A program made the position numbers and the translations under genes. Shown piece after piece: positions 9,003 to 18,998 of a stretch of DNA of 64,000 bases. Every line of letters starts with the position of its first letter. The first letter of the stretch is position 1. The stretch is from assembly GCA_964601355.1 (NCBI GenBank), contig CAZRNB010000003.1, positions 1-64,000 on the forward strand, read 5' to 3'. The notes below the pieces were generated by a model that worked only from the letters and a program-made list of their open reading frames with translations, did not search any database and was not told where the DNA came from. The DNA is from CAZRNB01 sp964601355. Its GTDB lineage: Bacteria > Planctomycetota > Phycisphaerae > Sedimentisphaerales > Anaerobacaceae.

Positions 9003-9252
9003 ATTCGATGACCTGGGTAGTGTGGTTGCCTTAAGTAATTCCGCAGGTAATACAATCCAGACGTATCCCGCTCCGGAAACGGCCTTCTATCTACGGCTTG
9101 ACGCTTCGCCAAGACGAGCCGCTGTGACGAGTGAATATACCGTTCCCTCGACTTTTCGAGGTTGCTCAGAGCAGGCTTTTCTCGGGACAGGCTATGGCCA
9201 GGTCGCTGCCGAAGACCCTAACCATCCAAATCCTTTTTATTTTAAGCATTAA
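9003..9252 (+). pseudogene. Fragment of an RHS/YD-repeat protein
   Basis: In frame from 9003 the translation begins FDDLGSVVALSNSAGNTIQ and ends YGQVAAEDPNHPNPFYF. Both ends match the RHS core segment (DGLGSVVALxNSxGxxxxxY and YGxxxASDPNHPNPFxFTGR). About 40 residues between them are foreign, encoded by a palindromic repeat (near 9140-9190, cctcgacttttcgagg). No start codon context, no upstream YD repeats and a frame that ends right after: a dead fragment. Confidence 0.6.
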
Positions 9253-9454
9253 ACATAACATTTCTATATGTGATTATGATAATTATAGCTGTTTGGTTGA
9301 CAGTCCGCAGCGGAAAAAACGCGTAAGCAGAGCCGTGACACCGTAAAGAACTCAAAAATCAAAACGTAAATCCGCCGTCAGTTTGGAGGTAAAATTAAGG
9401 AATTCCACAATTTTGATTTTTGCATTGTTTTTCGGCCTGACTATTCCATTATAG

Positions 9455-12004
9455 TTAAAACAAGCTGAATATGGGTACTTCGTCACAACCCATATCCACC
9501 CGGCCTGCGATTATTCGCGCCTCGCCATCAATATCGGTTTCGATAACATCGGTAGTAAAAGCTGGGTCACCAGCGTTTATACATGGCGAGCTTGACTGTA
9601 AGTGATAATCGCCATCAATCCATATATCATCGTTGAGATTTGCAGGAGTACCATTTTCATCCCAGTAGCCTGGCTGGATAAATTGAGGATCAGCATCAAT
9701 GTTGCCCTCGCTCGGCCAGGAGCCCCGAATATTGCTGTAGGTTGCTATGGCGTCGAGACCATCTATTTGTTTGAAGTTACCGCCGTACCCATTGCCATAT
9801 ATGATAGAGTTGGTAATCGTTGGCTTGCCGCCCCAAATGCCTTGTTTGAAGTTTGAGACAATAGTGCAGTTGGCAATTTTCACGTAGTTATAAGGAATAA
9901 ACCGTCCGGTCGCCGATGCCCACATTTCTATACCGGCCCCAGCATTACCGGCAATGATGCAGTTGATAAAGGTTGGCTTGCTCTGGTTCCACAGCTTAAT
10001 ACCGGGACCTTTGTTTCCCACAATCCTACAGTTAATGATATTTGGAAACGCACCTGAGCAATAAATGCCATTATTTGCGCCGGTAACGGTAAGACCGGCA
10101 AGCACACAGTTTGCATCTTCACCGCCGGAAAAAGTTACTGCTCGGTTACTGCCGTGGACAACGGTGGAAGCAACAATGTTGGGGTCGTTAGGATTTGTCG
10201 ACCGCACCGTAAGGTTCTTACCGCCCATATCGATATTCTCATAATAGATTGCCGGATCGACTACTATCTCATCGCCAGGGGCAGCATCACTAATAGCATG
10301 GCGAATAAAATCATATCTTTTGCCGGAATTAGTATTTTCCACCAGCCCATTTGGATCGGTTATTGATGGTGTCACCAGCTCGATGCTGTTGCCAGCTCCT
10401 AAGTTGCGAGAATACTGCTTGGCCACGGCATTGTTCCAGTGCTCATGGACACCCATGCTTGCCAGCCGTGTCCCATCACGTTCAGAGTCATAAAACGTCC
10501 CTGAGGGAGGATTATCCGCCAGCGCCATTTCGTGTATATAATTATCGGGATTACCTATTACATCTGTGTTTCTTGGCTCATTTCGCAAAAAGTCCAATCC
10601 TACGGAATCAATAGCCACAGGGTCCTGCGAGGCAAAAATACTGGAGCACCAATCATCACCAAAAGACTGCCATTTTATTAAAACATCATCTTGATTTCTT
10701 GCCGAATACAAGCCGTCAATCATATACAGAAGCGTCTTTCCGGAAAGTTGTTTGTGCCCGTTCAAATCAACCAGGCAGTTATATGAATTCATAGGCATAG
10801 TTCGGCCACCGTAGTTGTGCAATGGCGAAGGCGTCCAGCCGCCCCCTGACGGAAAATATACAGAACCAAAATGGTTCTTTGCACACAATGTCACGCCAAA
10901 CAAGACATGAGGCCTCAGTAGCGCCATATTGATTAAATATTTAGCGCCGGTAACGCATCGCGGCAGATACGCCGTTCCCGCTCTTAAATAAACCGGGTTA
11001 CTTGCATCATAAGCTGCTGCGATACGTCCGTTGCGTGCCAAATTTGGGCTTACTACAAATGTTATGCTCTGAAAATTCGGGTCAGGATTGCTCCTTATCT
11101 TATTGTAAATCGGGTCGCCAATATAACGAGCAGCATCATAAATCGTAATCGCTGAACCGGATACACCAACCACATTTATAAGCTGGTTGAGAACTGAGTA
11201 AATCACCTGCGGGCTGGGCATACCACTGCTTTTTCCCCATGTGCCTCCACTACGGTCCTGATTCATATTAATCTTGATGGCTATTCTTTCTCCCTGCTGG
11301 TAGCCGATGTCACCAAAGCCTTTGGTCTGATTAAAGTGTCTGAAAAGGGCATCCCATGCATCTTTATCATTCGATTGTCCCGTCAGCGTTTGAATGGTCT
11401 TGGAGACCATATCATCAACTACAGCTTGGTCGGTATTATTTTCATCCCACCAATTGCCGGTCGAGCCATCCCAATTGGCTGCTTCAGGGTCACGAAACCA
11501 CACCACACGTCCAGGATAAATCCCCTTAGCTACACCTATTGGACTATTCGGCGGATCGGAGGGGTTAAATGCTGCTTCTGCAGATTTTTCCGAACCTAAG
11601 TTAAGAGACCACCATACCAACATCACACTGACAGCAATAAAGACACTTGCCAGGACGTAACGTGATTGACGTACCAGGCGCTTTGCCTTACGGTATGCTA
11701 AGCTAGCGCCGATTAGCCCTGTAAGCCAAATTATAAAACCACTGGCAAGCGGTGCCGCTATTCGCTGACAAGGGTAAGCTGTCCTGGAGGGCTTTGGGAT
11801 GACGCGGATTAAAAACCATATTAGCGATAACAGCCCCGCAATGGGAAACAGCCATATTAACCAGCAGTATTTACTTTTATATTTAGAAGCCCGCCTAAAA
11901 GGCAGGGCTAAATATTTATCCGCCTCGTCGGATTTAGTCCCACGTTTGGGACCCCGCCTTGCGGGAACCCTCACATGGGGTTGTGATTTTCTTTTTACAA
12001 GCAT
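9455..12004 (-). CDS. Membrane-anchored DUF362 domain fused to a right-handed beta-helix
   Basis: 849 residues. Start supported by GGAGGTG six bases before the ATG. Three hydrophobic segments near residues 47-66, 86-103 and 117-135 anchor the N-terminus. A DUF362 domain follows (GIYPGRVVWFRDPEAANWDG near 158; IAIKINMNQD, LINMALLRPH, CAKNHFG, SQDPVAIDSVGLDFLR). From about residue 590 comes a pectate-lyase-like beta-helix with repeated NIINCRIVGN / TFINCIIAGN / TITNSIIYGN coils and a C-terminal DIDGEARIIAGRVDMGCDE motif common in planctomycete extracellular proteins. Function unknown; surface-exposed. Residues 30-45 are encoded by a dispersed repeat (11884-11917). Confidence 0.75.
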   Translation of the reverse strand: MLVKRKSQPHVRVPARRGPKRGTKSDEADKYLALPFRRASKYKSKYCWLIWLFPIAGLLSLIWFLIRVIPKPSRTAYPCQRIAAPLASGFIIWLTGLIGASLAYRKAKRLVRQSRYVLASVFIAVSVMLVWWSLNLGSEKSAEAAFNPSDPPNSPIGVAKGIYPGRVVWFRDPEAANWDGSTGNWWDENNTDQAVVDDMVSKTIQTLTGQSNDKDAWDALFRHFNQTKGFGDIGYQQGERIAIKINMNQDRSGGTWGKSSGMPSPQVIYSVLNQLINVVGVSGSAITIYDAARYIGDPIYNKIRSNPDPNFQSITFVVSPNLARNGRIAAAYDASNPVYLRAGTAYLPRCVTGAKYLINMALLRPHVLFGVTLCAKNHFGSVYFPSGGGWTPSPLHNYGGRTMPMNSYNCLVDLNGHKQLSGKTLLYMIDGLYSARNQDDVLIKWQSFGDDWCSSIFASQDPVAIDSVGLDFLRNEPRNTDVIGNPDNYIHEMALADNPPSGTFYDSERDGTRLASMGVHEHWNNAVAKQYSRNLGAGNSIELVTPSITDPNGLVENTNSGKRYDFIRHAISDAAPGDEIVVDPAIYYENIDMGGKNLTVRSTNPNDPNIVASTVVHGSNRAVTFSGGEDANCVLAGLTVTGANNGIYCSGAFPNIINCRIVGNKGPGIKLWNQSKPTFINCIIAGNAGAGIEMWASATGRFIPYNYVKIANCTIVSNFKQGIWGGKPTITNSIIYGNGYGGNFKQIDGLDAIATYSNIRGSWPSEGNIDADPQFIQPGYWDENGTPANLNDDIWIDGDYHLQSSSPCINAGDPAFTTDVIETDIDGEARIIAGRVDMGCDEVPIFSLF

Positions 12005-12580
12005 TTCAGCACCTCCATAAATCCCAGCCTGAGAGGGAATGAATAATTATAACCAATCCACCATACAACATAAAAAATACTATCATAAAGAGCCAACAAA
12101 TACAAGTATCTTTTGAGAGTGCCCCAGCTAAGGGGTGCACGTCATATTTGTCGGTAAAGTTAGGTTATTTTATTGTCTATTATCTCAATCGATAATGGCT
12201 CGCCCCCTTGTGTCACCTCGACCGAGGCCGCAAAGCGGAGCGGAGAGGTCTGCCTTCAAAGCAGATTTCTCCACTTCGCCCCCGTTTCTGTCTTCGACAG
12301 AAGACACGGGGGCTACGGTCGAAATGACCCCGACTTGTCGGGATTTCTATCTATAGGTTTTACCAACAATCTTGACGTGCACCCTGGGATGGGAAAGGGA
12401 CCCTACCCCCGGACTTCGACGAGTTCCCTTCGGGTCTGAGCCTCAAGGTCGAAAACAGTCGAGTCGCACGTAGGGGGGCGGATAAATGCCGATTTACAAC
12501 CGCGGATTACGTTAGCCACGGGCGGGAAGATAGTTCTGAATTTTGAGTGATTAGTTTTTATCTGGAGGGAAGAAGTCGTA
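12005..12580. repeat. Repeat-filled spacer upstream of DUF362 gene
   Basis: No credible gene. From about 12205 to 12345 it holds palindromic repeat material: ctcgaccgaggc, an agatttctccacttcg segment also found near 21460-21485, and a hairpin cccccgt..gtcttcgacagaagac..acggggg (12280-12314). From 12410 to 12470 come cttcgacgagttc and further imperfect palindromes. These are noncoding dispersed repeats of the same kind as at 21280 and 47660. Confidence 0.65.
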
Positions 12581-14440
12581 TCACCGAAAGTTTTTGCGGG
12601 CCTGACGCCGCCTGTCCTCTTCTTTCAAGAATCGCTTGCGGATTCGAATCGAATTAGGACAAATCTCAACAAGCTCGTCCTCCTGAATGTACTCCATCGT
12701 CGCTTCAAGACTCATTTTTCTCGCGGTTCTGACCTTGGCTGCATCGTCTTTGGCTGCCGCCCGAATATTGGTAAGCTGCTTACTTTTTACCGCGTTGACA
12801 GGTATGTCATTCTCCTTGCAGTGCTCCCCGACCACCTGTCCTTCATATACTTTTTCCCCAGGCTCAACAAAAAAAATACCTCGGTCATACAAAGCATCAA
12901 GTGCATAAGCCGTCACCTGTCCCGTAGCGGTCGCAATCATAACACCTGCCTTGCGCTGAGGTATCGCTCCGCGCATCGGCTCATATCTTTCAAACGAATG
13001 ATGCATAATCGCTCTGCCCTGGGTCGCATTCATCATCCTGGCATTAAGGCCGAACAAGCCGCGCGACGGTATAAAAAATTCCATATGAATAAAATCGATT
13101 GTCCCGCTTTTGGCATCTATTTTAATGATTTCACTTCGCCTGTCACCCAAAAGACTCATTACTGAGCCCTGGCAATCAAAAGGACAATCCACCGCAAGTA
13201 ATTCTATCGGTTCATGAGGGATGCCCTCAACTATTTTCAAAATTACATTCGGCTTACCCGCACATAGCTCATATCCTTCTCGCCGCATATTCTCCAGCAA
13301 AACGCCGAGGTGCATCAGCCCTCTGCCCGAAACATTAAATTCTTCAGGTGTCTGCCCGTCTTCAACCTTCAATGCGATATTGTGCTGAAGCTCCTTTTCA
13401 AGTCTTTCGCCAATCTGCCTGCTCGTAACGTATTTGCCGTCTCTGCCCGCGAAAGGACCGTCGTTGACTCTGAACGTCATTGTCATTGTCGGCTCATCGA
13501 CGGAAATAACCGCAAGCACCGAAGGATTATCAGCACAGGCAATAGTGTCACCAATCTCAATAGGATCAAGCCCCGATATCGCACATATATCGCCCGCCTG
13601 AGCGGTTGGAACCTGTTTTCGGCCAAGGCCATGAAACTGATGAATCTGCGCAACCTTTTGCAGTGTATGCAGACCATTTTTGTCGATTACAGTAACTCTC
13701 TGACCTTCGGTTATCTGTCCGGCGACAACCTTGCCTATTGCTATGCGTCCCACATAATCCGAATATTCCTGATTTGTCACGAGCATTTGCAGAGGAGCAT
13801 CGGCTCTTGCTTGCGGAGGGGGAACATTATTTATGATGGCCTTGAATATTGCCTGCATATTATTGGTTTTTTTCTTGAGATTCGTCGTCGCCCACCCCTC
13901 CTTTGCCGATGCATAAACAAGAGGAAAATCGAGTGACTTATCTTCAGCGCCGAGCTGAACTAGCAAATCGAATACTTCATTAACAACATCGTCCGGCCTG
14001 CTGTTTTCGCGGTCAACTTTGTTGACTACAACGATGGGTTTTAGCTTATGCTTAAGTGCCTTAGTCAGTACAAATCTTGTCTGCGGCATAGGCCCTTCAA
14101 AAGCATCGACCAAAAGCAGGACGCCGTCCGCCATTTTCAGGACACGTTCAACTTCTCCACCGAAATCGGCATGTCCCGGTGTGTCGATTATATTGATTTT
14201 ATATTCATTGCCTTTTGAATCCGTGTAGTAAATTGCGCAGTTTTTGCTCAGAATGGTTATACCGCGTTCCCGCTCGAGCGGATTTGAATCCATAATCAAT
14301 CCATGCTCACTGCCTGCCAGCTTATCAAGCTCCTCCTGCCGAAACATCCCTGACTGGTACAGAAGCTGATTTACCAGCGTTGTCTTGCCGTGGTCAACAT
14401 GGGCGATTATCGCTACATTACGAATATAATCTGAATACAT
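12581..14440 (-). CDS. typA: Ribosome-associated GTPase TypA/BipA
   Basis: 619 residues, full length. Translational GTPase related to EF-G that binds the 70S ribosome and assists 50S assembly and stress adaptation. G1 AHVDHGKTT (13-21), switch II DTPGHADFGGEV (near 78), G4 NKVDR (near 133), then the EF-Tu domain 2 segment and the BipA-specific C-terminal domain (YEPMRGAIPQRKAGVMIA and GIFFVEPGEKVYEGQVVGEH). Single gene; a long spacer lies upstream. Confidence 0.96.
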   Translation of the reverse strand: MYSDYIRNVAIIAHVDHGKTTLVNQLLYQSGMFRQEELDKLAGSEHGLIMDSNPLERERGITILSKNCAIYYTDSKGNEYKINIIDTPGHADFGGEVERVLKMADGVLLLVDAFEGPMPQTRFVLTKALKHKLKPIVVVNKVDRENSRPDDVVNEVFDLLVQLGAEDKSLDFPLVYASAKEGWATTNLKKKTNNMQAIFKAIINNVPPPQARADAPLQMLVTNQEYSDYVGRIAIGKVVAGQITEGQRVTVIDKNGLHTLQKVAQIHQFHGLGRKQVPTAQAGDICAISGLDPIEIGDTIACADNPSVLAVISVDEPTMTMTFRVNDGPFAGRDGKYVTSRQIGERLEKELQHNIALKVEDGQTPEEFNVSGRGLMHLGVLLENMRREGYELCAGKPNVILKIVEGIPHEPIELLAVDCPFDCQGSVMSLLGDRRSEIIKIDAKSGTIDFIHMEFFIPSRGLFGLNARMMNATQGRAIMHHSFERYEPMRGAIPQRKAGVMIATATGQVTAYALDALYDRGIFFVEPGEKVYEGQVVGEHCKENDIPVNAVKSKQLTNIRAAAKDDAAKVRTARKMSLEATMEYIQEDELVEICPNSIRIRKRFLKEEDRRRQARKNFR

Positions 14441-15201
14441 AACAAAATCTCAAAAACGATTCATGAATAATCATGCTTTGTTTTTATCCATGTTATAAAA
14501 ACCTTACTTTATATACTGTTTTTTTGTGAATGTCAATAAGCAATGCACAAGAAAATTTTCCGCGTGTGACCAGGATTTATTGCAGGCTTATGTCTCGAGC
14601 ACGCCCTCGGCAGGTGGCAGACACAATCACGATTCATCGGGATCGAAGTCTCAAAGGAGCAGGTATTGAAAATCTAAAGCGCTCTGTCAAAACATTCGTC
14701 CAGAGATTGTCATCTCTGAAAGCGCGTTTTTTGTCAAGTATAGTTCATTATTCTACGTATGTTATGTCCTTTTATCTTTTTAAGGTATCGCCTCGATTGT
14801 TCTTATGGTTTTACCCAAGTCATCTCTACGCCGTCACCGCAGCATGAATTTTTCCCAAAAGCATCTGGCAATCATTGCGCGAGCATCACAGGACTCATGA
14901 CAAGCACGCCCTCATGCTCTTGTCGGCTAAAACCTTTACCCCACGTTCTGGCTCAGCGAGCCTACGCCGGGATGAGATAACCTGATTTCCCTTCGATCCC
15001 GCCATTGGCGGACCGCTCCCTTACCCACTCCCTTACGGTCGCGGCTCTGTATGGTCACGGCATTTGGGGTCCACTCCCTCACGGTCTCCGCAGGACGCCT
15101 TACGGCGGTGGCTCTGTACGGTCGCTGCTCTGCTATCTTTCGTCCCTCGTCCTTCGTCTCTCGTCCATCGTCTTACCGCTCGCTGACGCTCGCGGCTCTG
15201 C
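14441..15201. other. Long spacer between typA and secA, with an orphan terminator
   Basis: No supported gene. A hairpin cagaga/tctctg (14701-14718), enclosed by gcgct (14679-14683)/agcgc (14721-14725) and followed by a run of six T, looks like a plus-strand intrinsic terminator without an ORF before it. From about 15000 to 15190 there are GC-rich imperfect direct repeats (ttacggtcgcggctctgtat / ttacggcggtggctctgtac) and a low-complexity cgtccctcgtccttcgtc run. Confidence 0.5.
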
Positions 15202-18200
15202 TTACGCGTTTTGTCCGCAGCACTTTTTGTACTTCTTCCCGCTGCCGCAGGGACATGGATCGTTCCTGCCGACCTTCGGCTGATCTAATTTGATCTGCTT
15301 TACCTTCTGCTCACCCTGCGGAGCCTGGGCGGCGGCTCGCTGCCGCTCGGCCATCGCGAACTGGCCAACCTGGTCGTGAGTCGTCTGACTAACATTCCAT
15401 ACGCTTCTGGCCCTTGCACCGGTGTCCAGGTGCACCCTGAAGATAATATTTGTGACCCGGTCCTCAATAGCGTCGAGCATCTCATTGAACATCCGGAACC
15501 CCTCTCGCTTGTATTCGGTCTTTGGGTCTTTCTCGGCAAAAGAGCGTGTCCAAATGCTATCTTTCAGATGGTCCATCGTATACAGATGATCCTTCCACGT
15601 GCCATCGTAAACTTGTAGCAGGACATACCTCTCCAGGTCACTCAGCTCTCTACGCAAAAACTCCCTTCCCAGATCGGCCAATCTGTCTTTAATCTCGGCT
15701 CCCTCGCCGAGGTCACCTTCATTTAGAGAGGCATCGAATCTTTCGTTTGCCCATTTAACTAGCTCGCCGGTATTCAAGCAGGCAATTTTATCCGCCAGGT
15801 CTCTGTCCAATTGACCATTATTGAAGCTTTCGCTCAATTCAAGCAGCTGCTTGTGTAAAAGCTGAGGTTTGGTATTCTGAATTTGCTCGATGGAAAGGCC
15901 GGCGTTATATTTTTTATTCGCCCACTCAGCCATCGTCTCGAACGCGTAAACATTTGGGCCCTGAGGCCCATAAACCATGCTCATCGCAAATTCAACAGGA
16001 TACTCAATCTCCCTTTTCTTGTACCGCTCCGCGGTCTTTTCGGCAAGAAGCTCACGGACTTGCGAAGCATTTAGGCCGCTCAACTGTCCAATATCCAGTT
16101 TTATATCGAATTTGGCTCGAGCCCACTCAACAAACATCCGGCGAGCAAAGTCCTTCTTCAGAAAATCGTTTAGCTGTGAGCAGTCTTTTTTATCAATCTG
16201 CTCAGAAGCGGCTGTAACTAATTGTTCCTGAATATCCTGCGGCTTTTGGTTTTTGATTTTAGCGGGACTTAAACTGACGCGAAATGTGCTCATCGCCCAC
16301 TTGGATAGACCGGCAGCATCCCACGTGTCCGGGTCTTCCTCGTTTTCAAAATATTCGCCGATAGAAATCGATATATCATTTGCCGCGTCGTCTTTTGCCT
16401 TGCCTTTGATTAATTTCTCGATTTTCTCCAGATCACTGTCGGTGATGTCCGATGGGTTTAAATCAACGCCGAAATTAGTCCTGGCCCACTCGACGATGCA
16501 CTTAACGGGGTAATCTTCTTTCAGAATGGTTTCGCAGCTTTTTGCTATAGTGTTGCCAATCATTTCCTCAATGATGCCTTTAAGCCCTTTCCCGGACAAA
16601 ATTTTACGTCTGCGTGAATAAAAAATCTTTCGCTGGTAGTCCATCACCTCATCGTATTCAAGCAGGTTCTTGCGTATCTCGAAGTTTCGCTCCTCAACTT
16701 TCTTTTGTGCCCTTTCGATGCCTTTGCTTATTCGTTTATGATAGATGGGCTGGCCTTCCTCCCAGCCGATCCATGATAGCGCCTTGACCGTCCACTCCGG
16801 CGCGAAGATTTTCAGCAGGTCATCATCGAAGCAAAGGAAGAACTGGCCGGAGCCGGCGTCACCTTGTCTGCCTGACCGGCCACGGAGCTGATTGTCGATT
16901 CTTCTGGCCTCGTGCCGTTCGGTCCCAAGGACGTGCAGCCCTCCAATCTCGGCTACGCCCGGGCCGAGCACAATGTCAGTGCCTCTGCCGGCCATATTTG
17001 TGGCGATGGTTATATTGCCTCGCAATTGGCCGTCCCTGCCTTTATGCTGCTGGCCGGCTTTTGCCACGATGGCTGCTTCCCTTTCATGCTGCTTTGCATT
17101 GAGAATCTCGTGCTCAAGACCATACTGCTGGGTAAGAGCTGCTGAGAGCGATTCGTTTTTCTCCACGCTCGTGGTGCCGACGAGCAATGGCCGTCCGGAA
17201 GAGCTGATCTGGTTTATCTCTGCCACAATGGCGTTGAACTTTTCCTTCATCGCTTTATAAATCACATCATCCATGTCCTGCCTGATGCAAGGCTCATTAG
17301 TAGGCATCACAACGACATCGAGCTTGTATATCTTCATAAACTCTTCGGCTTCGGTAGCCGCGGTTCCGGTCATTCCGGCTATCTGGTCATATAGCTTGAA
17401 GAAGTTCTGCAGGGTAATGGTGGCAAGCGTCTGGGTCTCCTCTTTTACCGCGACTCCCTCTTTTGCCTCGACCGCCTGGTGGAGGCCGTCGGACCACTGC
17501 CGGCCGTGCATAAGGCGCCCGGTAAATTCGTCAACAATAATGACTTTGCCGTCCATAACGACGTAATCTCTTTCCCTTTCAAACGTCACGTGAGCCCGAA
17601 GGCTTTGCTCTAAAAGATGAGGCCATTCAATATTGGAGCCGGTGAAAAATGAGCCGACGCCGGCTGTTTCCTGTGCCGCACCGATTCCTTCATGCGTAAG
17701 ATGTACCTGTTTTTTATCGTACTCGACTTCGTAATACTGCGTAGCTTCCGTCAATTTGGCCTGCGCAGCTTCAATCTCAGCCTGGGTTTTTTCTATCACA
17801 TCCTGGGCTTTTTCAATACGATTGCCGTCTTTCTGTCTTTTCGCCTCGGACAGCTCGCCCTGAGCATTGGCAATGGTTCGCTGGGCGGAATCAATCTTTC
17901 TTTTAAGATGGTCATAATGGCTCTGTTTTTCCATCAGCTTTCTTGCAACCTGGTCTGCTTTTTTATACCTGGTGACATCATCAAATGCCGGGCCTGATAT
18001 AATCAGGGGCGTCCTGGCCTCATCAATCAGAATGGAATCTACCTCGTCAACGATGGCGTACTGCAGCGGGCTTTGGACCATTTGCTCATAAGACATTTTC
18101 ATATTGTCCCGGAGATAATCGAAGCCGAATTCATTATTTGTCCCGTAGGTTATGTCACAGGCATATTGGCCCTTTCGTTCGTCGCCGCTGGTATCCATAT

Positions 18201-18702
18201 CCGCCTGAATCGCGCCTACGGTCAGTCCCAAAGCTTTATAGACCGGGCCCATCCATTCCGCATCGCGTTTTGCAAGGTAATCGTTGACGGTAACTATATG
18301 GATTTTTCTTCCGGTCAGGTGAACGAGATATGCCGCCAGTGTTGCCGCCAGTGTTTTGCCTTCGCCTGTGGCCATTTCAGCGATTTTGCCTTCATAGAGG
18401 ACGTTGCCGCCGATAATCTGCACGTCGAAATGCCGCATTTTGACATTTCGCCTTGCCGCTTCACGAACTACCGCAAAGGCTTCGGGAAGGATATCTTCCG
18501 GCTGAGCGCCTTCTGCCAGTTTAGCTTTGAACTGAGCGGTTTTTGCCGTAAGAGCCTCATCGTCGAGCTTTGTTAATTGTTCTTCAAACGCCCCTGCTTG
18601 CTGGGGGATTACGGAGTATCCCTTTATGAGCCGCTCATTTCGCGAGCCGAAAACTTTCAATAAGATTTTGTTGACTTTACCAACCATTGAATTAAATATC
18701 AA
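15202..18702 (-). CDS. secA: Protein translocase ATPase SecA, enlarged form
   Basis: 1166 residues against about 850-900 in typical SecA. Motor that drives preproteins through SecYEG. Walker A MATGEGKT at 110-117, DEVDSILIDEARTPLI near 219, TNMAGRGTDIVLG in nucleotide-binding domain 2, and a C-terminal zinc finger CPCGSGKKYKKCC for SecB/ribosome binding. The extra length lies in two places. One is a highly charged coiled-coil insert at about 262-335 in NBD1. The other is a helical-wing region with five copies of a W-A-x(3-4)-F-x(3)-L unit starting near residues 738, 801, 859, 926 and 983. Start ATG chosen because MVGKVNKILLKVFGSRNERL is the usual N-terminus; an internal ATG (MVGK) is equally possible. 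Confidence 0.95.
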   Translation of the reverse strand: MIFNSMVGKVNKILLKVFGSRNERLIKGYSVIPQQAGAFEEQLTKLDDEALTAKTAQFKAKLAEGAQPEDILPEAFAVVREAARRNVKMRHFDVQIIGGNVLYEGKIAEMATGEGKTLAATLAAYLVHLTGRKIHIVTVNDYLAKRDAEWMGPVYKALGLTVGAIQADMDTSGDERKGQYACDITYGTNNEFGFDYLRDNMKMSYEQMVQSPLQYAIVDEVDSILIDEARTPLIISGPAFDDVTRYKKADQVARKLMEKQSHYDHLKRKIDSAQRTIANAQGELSEAKRQKDGNRIEKAQDVIEKTQAEIEAAQAKLTEATQYYEVEYDKKQVHLTHEGIGAAQETAGVGSFFTGSNIEWPHLLEQSLRAHVTFERERDYVVMDGKVIIVDEFTGRLMHGRQWSDGLHQAVEAKEGVAVKEETQTLATITLQNFFKLYDQIAGMTGTAATEAEEFMKIYKLDVVVMPTNEPCIRQDMDDVIYKAMKEKFNAIVAEINQISSSGRPLLVGTTSVEKNESLSAALTQQYGLEHEILNAKQHEREAAIVAKAGQQHKGRDGQLRGNITIATNMAGRGTDIVLGPGVAEIGGLHVLGTERHEARRIDNQLRGRSGRQGDAGSGQFFLCFDDDLLKIFAPEWTVKALSWIGWEEGQPIYHKRISKGIERAQKKVEERNFEIRKNLLEYDEVMDYQRKIFYSRRRKILSGKGLKGIIEEMIGNTIAKSCETILKEDYPVKCIVEWARTNFGVDLNPSDITDSDLEKIEKLIKGKAKDDAANDISISIGEYFENEEDPDTWDAAGLSKWAMSTFRVSLSPAKIKNQKPQDIQEQLVTAASEQIDKKDCSQLNDFLKKDFARRMFVEWARAKFDIKLDIGQLSGLNASQVRELLAEKTAERYKKREIEYPVEFAMSMVYGPQGPNVYAFETMAEWANKKYNAGLSIEQIQNTKPQLLHKQLLELSESFNNGQLDRDLADKIACLNTGELVKWANERFDASLNEGDLGEGAEIKDRLADLGREFLRRELSDLERYVLLQVYDGTWKDHLYTMDHLKDSIWTRSFAEKDPKTEYKREGFRMFNEMLDAIEDRVTNIIFRVHLDTGARARSVWNVSQTTHDQVGQFAMAERQRAAAQAPQGEQKVKQIKLDQPKVGRNDPCPCGSGKKYKKCCGQNA

Positions 18703-18998
18703 AAATCAAATATCAAAATTAATCTTTGTTCATTGTTCATAGTTCGTTGTTCGTCGATGAACTATGAACTACGAACTCATAACTCTTTGCATTTTAATTT
18801 TTGATTTTTCTCGTTATTCTTTTACTCTTTTTACCTAATCATTTCCGAATCATGAATCACGAATCACGAGAAAAGTATCGCAAAGTTGCCGTGAAAAGTC
18901 AAGAAACATAGATTCGTAGCTTAACGCCGGATTCTCGATAATTGTTCTAAATCAGTTTCTAATTACAAGCATCGAGCATCGATTATCAAGAATCAGAT
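18703..18998. repeat. AT-rich spacer with a long inverted repeat
   Basis: Upstream of secA. Contains aaatatcaaaaatcaaatat-type sequence at 18696-18720 and its counterpart at 18788-18815, enclosing an inverted repeat in which ttcatagttcgttgttcg (near 18737) pairs imperfectly with the cgatgaactatgaactac segment near 18756. A smaller direct repeat atgaatcacgaatcacga follows at 18851-18868. No gene. This matches the nested AT-rich repeat type also seen near 7210, 9360, 41250 and 50045. Confidence 0.6.

Noticed and set aside
12135..12439. Plus-strand ORFs upstream of the DUF362 gene
   Set aside because: Lie across palindromic repeats, no ribosome site, no family pattern.
14530..15293. Several plus-strand ORFs between typA and secA
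   Set aside because: Low-complexity and repeat-derived peptides, overlapping each other and the secA end.
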